Assembly: GCA_946535685.1 (NCBI GenBank)
Contig: CAMNDR010000002.1
Span: 1 to 13,773 of the forward strand
DNA length: 13,773 bases
Source of the DNA: an uncultured Clostridia bacterium
GTDB lineage: Bacteria > Bacillota > Clostridia > Oscillospirales > Ruminococcaceae
Reading direction: 5' to 3'
Positions within the stretch are counted from its first letter, which is position 1, and each line of letters opens with the position of its first letter. Of this stretch, positions 13,715 to 13,773 are shown one piece after another. Position numbers and translations under genes: made by a program. Below the pieces are notes generated by a model. It searched no databases. It saw nothing but the letters and a program-made list of their open reading frames with translations, and was not told where the DNA came from.

Positions 13715-13721
13715 CTATAGT
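13682..13721. repeat. Inverted repeat overlapping the pnuC -10 region
   Basis: ACTATAGG (13682-13689) and CCTATAGT (13714-13721) are perfect inverted copies 24 bp apart; the right copy overlaps the -10 box of the pnuC promoter. Inner ACC/GGT pairs extend the symmetry. It could be a repressor operator, an RNA stem if transcription starts early enough, or both. Confidence 0.6.
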
Positions 13722-13747
13722 ATAGCAGAAAACACGGGAAAAGTCAA
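13719..13747 (-). promoter_or_regulatory. Predicted pnuC promoter
   Basis: On the minus strand, TTGACT (13747-13742), a 17-bp spacer and TATACT (13724-13719) match the housekeeping consensus at 5 of 6 positions each. The start is expected near 13712, giving a leader of about 130 nt before pnuC. From 13748 to the window end I see no gene. Confidence 0.82.
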
Positions 13748-13773
13748 CCCCGGATCCGGTATGCATGGTTATT

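Noticed and set aside
13747..13758. CCGGATCCGG palindrome near the window end
   Set aside because: This is a short self-complementary string upstream of the pnuC -35 box with no neighbouring copies; it could occur by chance.
1..13773. CRISPR arrays, transposases, phage genes or attachment sites beside the tRNA
   Set aside because: No regularly spaced repeats, integrase or transposase frames are present, and the tRNA 3' end is not duplicated in the window.

Overview
The window reads as chromosomal DNA (about 55% GC by eye) from a fibre-degrading gut Firmicute of the Ruminococcus / Oscillospiraceae type, possibly near R. champanellensis. This rests mainly on a secreted, dockerin-bearing GH5 cellulase, supported by the ECF sigma/anti-sigma pair, GC-rich hairpin repeats and a clostridial-type NAD gene set. 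The species is inference; no marker gene is present.

Layout. At 3-974 (+) is the 3' end of a polytopic membrane protein, probably a GT-C-like glycosyltransferase. A 272-bp repeat-rich gap follows (a duplicated 27-bp hairpin flanking a four-hairpin palindromic element). Next come an ECF sigma factor and a membrane anti-sigma-like partner (1247-2634, +, 4-bp overlap). A bidirectional terminator separates them from a minus-strand series that reads from 10076 down to 2687: malQ, glgP, a second palindromic repeat, nadB, nadC and a lipoprotein. Spacings within it are 2, 132, 1 and 13 nt, and no clear promoter or U-tract terminator is visible inside it. A 250-bp divergent promoter region then leads to the GH5 cellulase (10326-12632, +), followed by tRNA-Leu(UAA) and, on the minus strand, pnuC with a structured leader.

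How the parts fit. The GH5 enzyme would release beta-glucan oligosaccharides outside the cell and dock onto a cellulosome. MalQ and GlgP handle alpha-glucans (maltodextrin/glycogen) in the cytoplasm. NadB and NadC make nicotinate mononucleotide from aspartate via quinolinate (NadA must be encoded elsewhere), and PnuC is a salvage transporter for an NAD precursor.

Most notable: (1) a 60-bp palindromic, in-frame insertion inside nadC bounded by 9-bp direct repeats, which looks like a protein-coding mobile palindrome; (2) a lipoprotein in the nadBC operon whose C-terminal domain looks cohesin-like; (3) a pnuC leader with a consensus promoter, an inverted repeat over the -10 box and a terminator abutting the ribosome binding site; (4) an 85-residue basic, AT-hook-like tail on MalQ.
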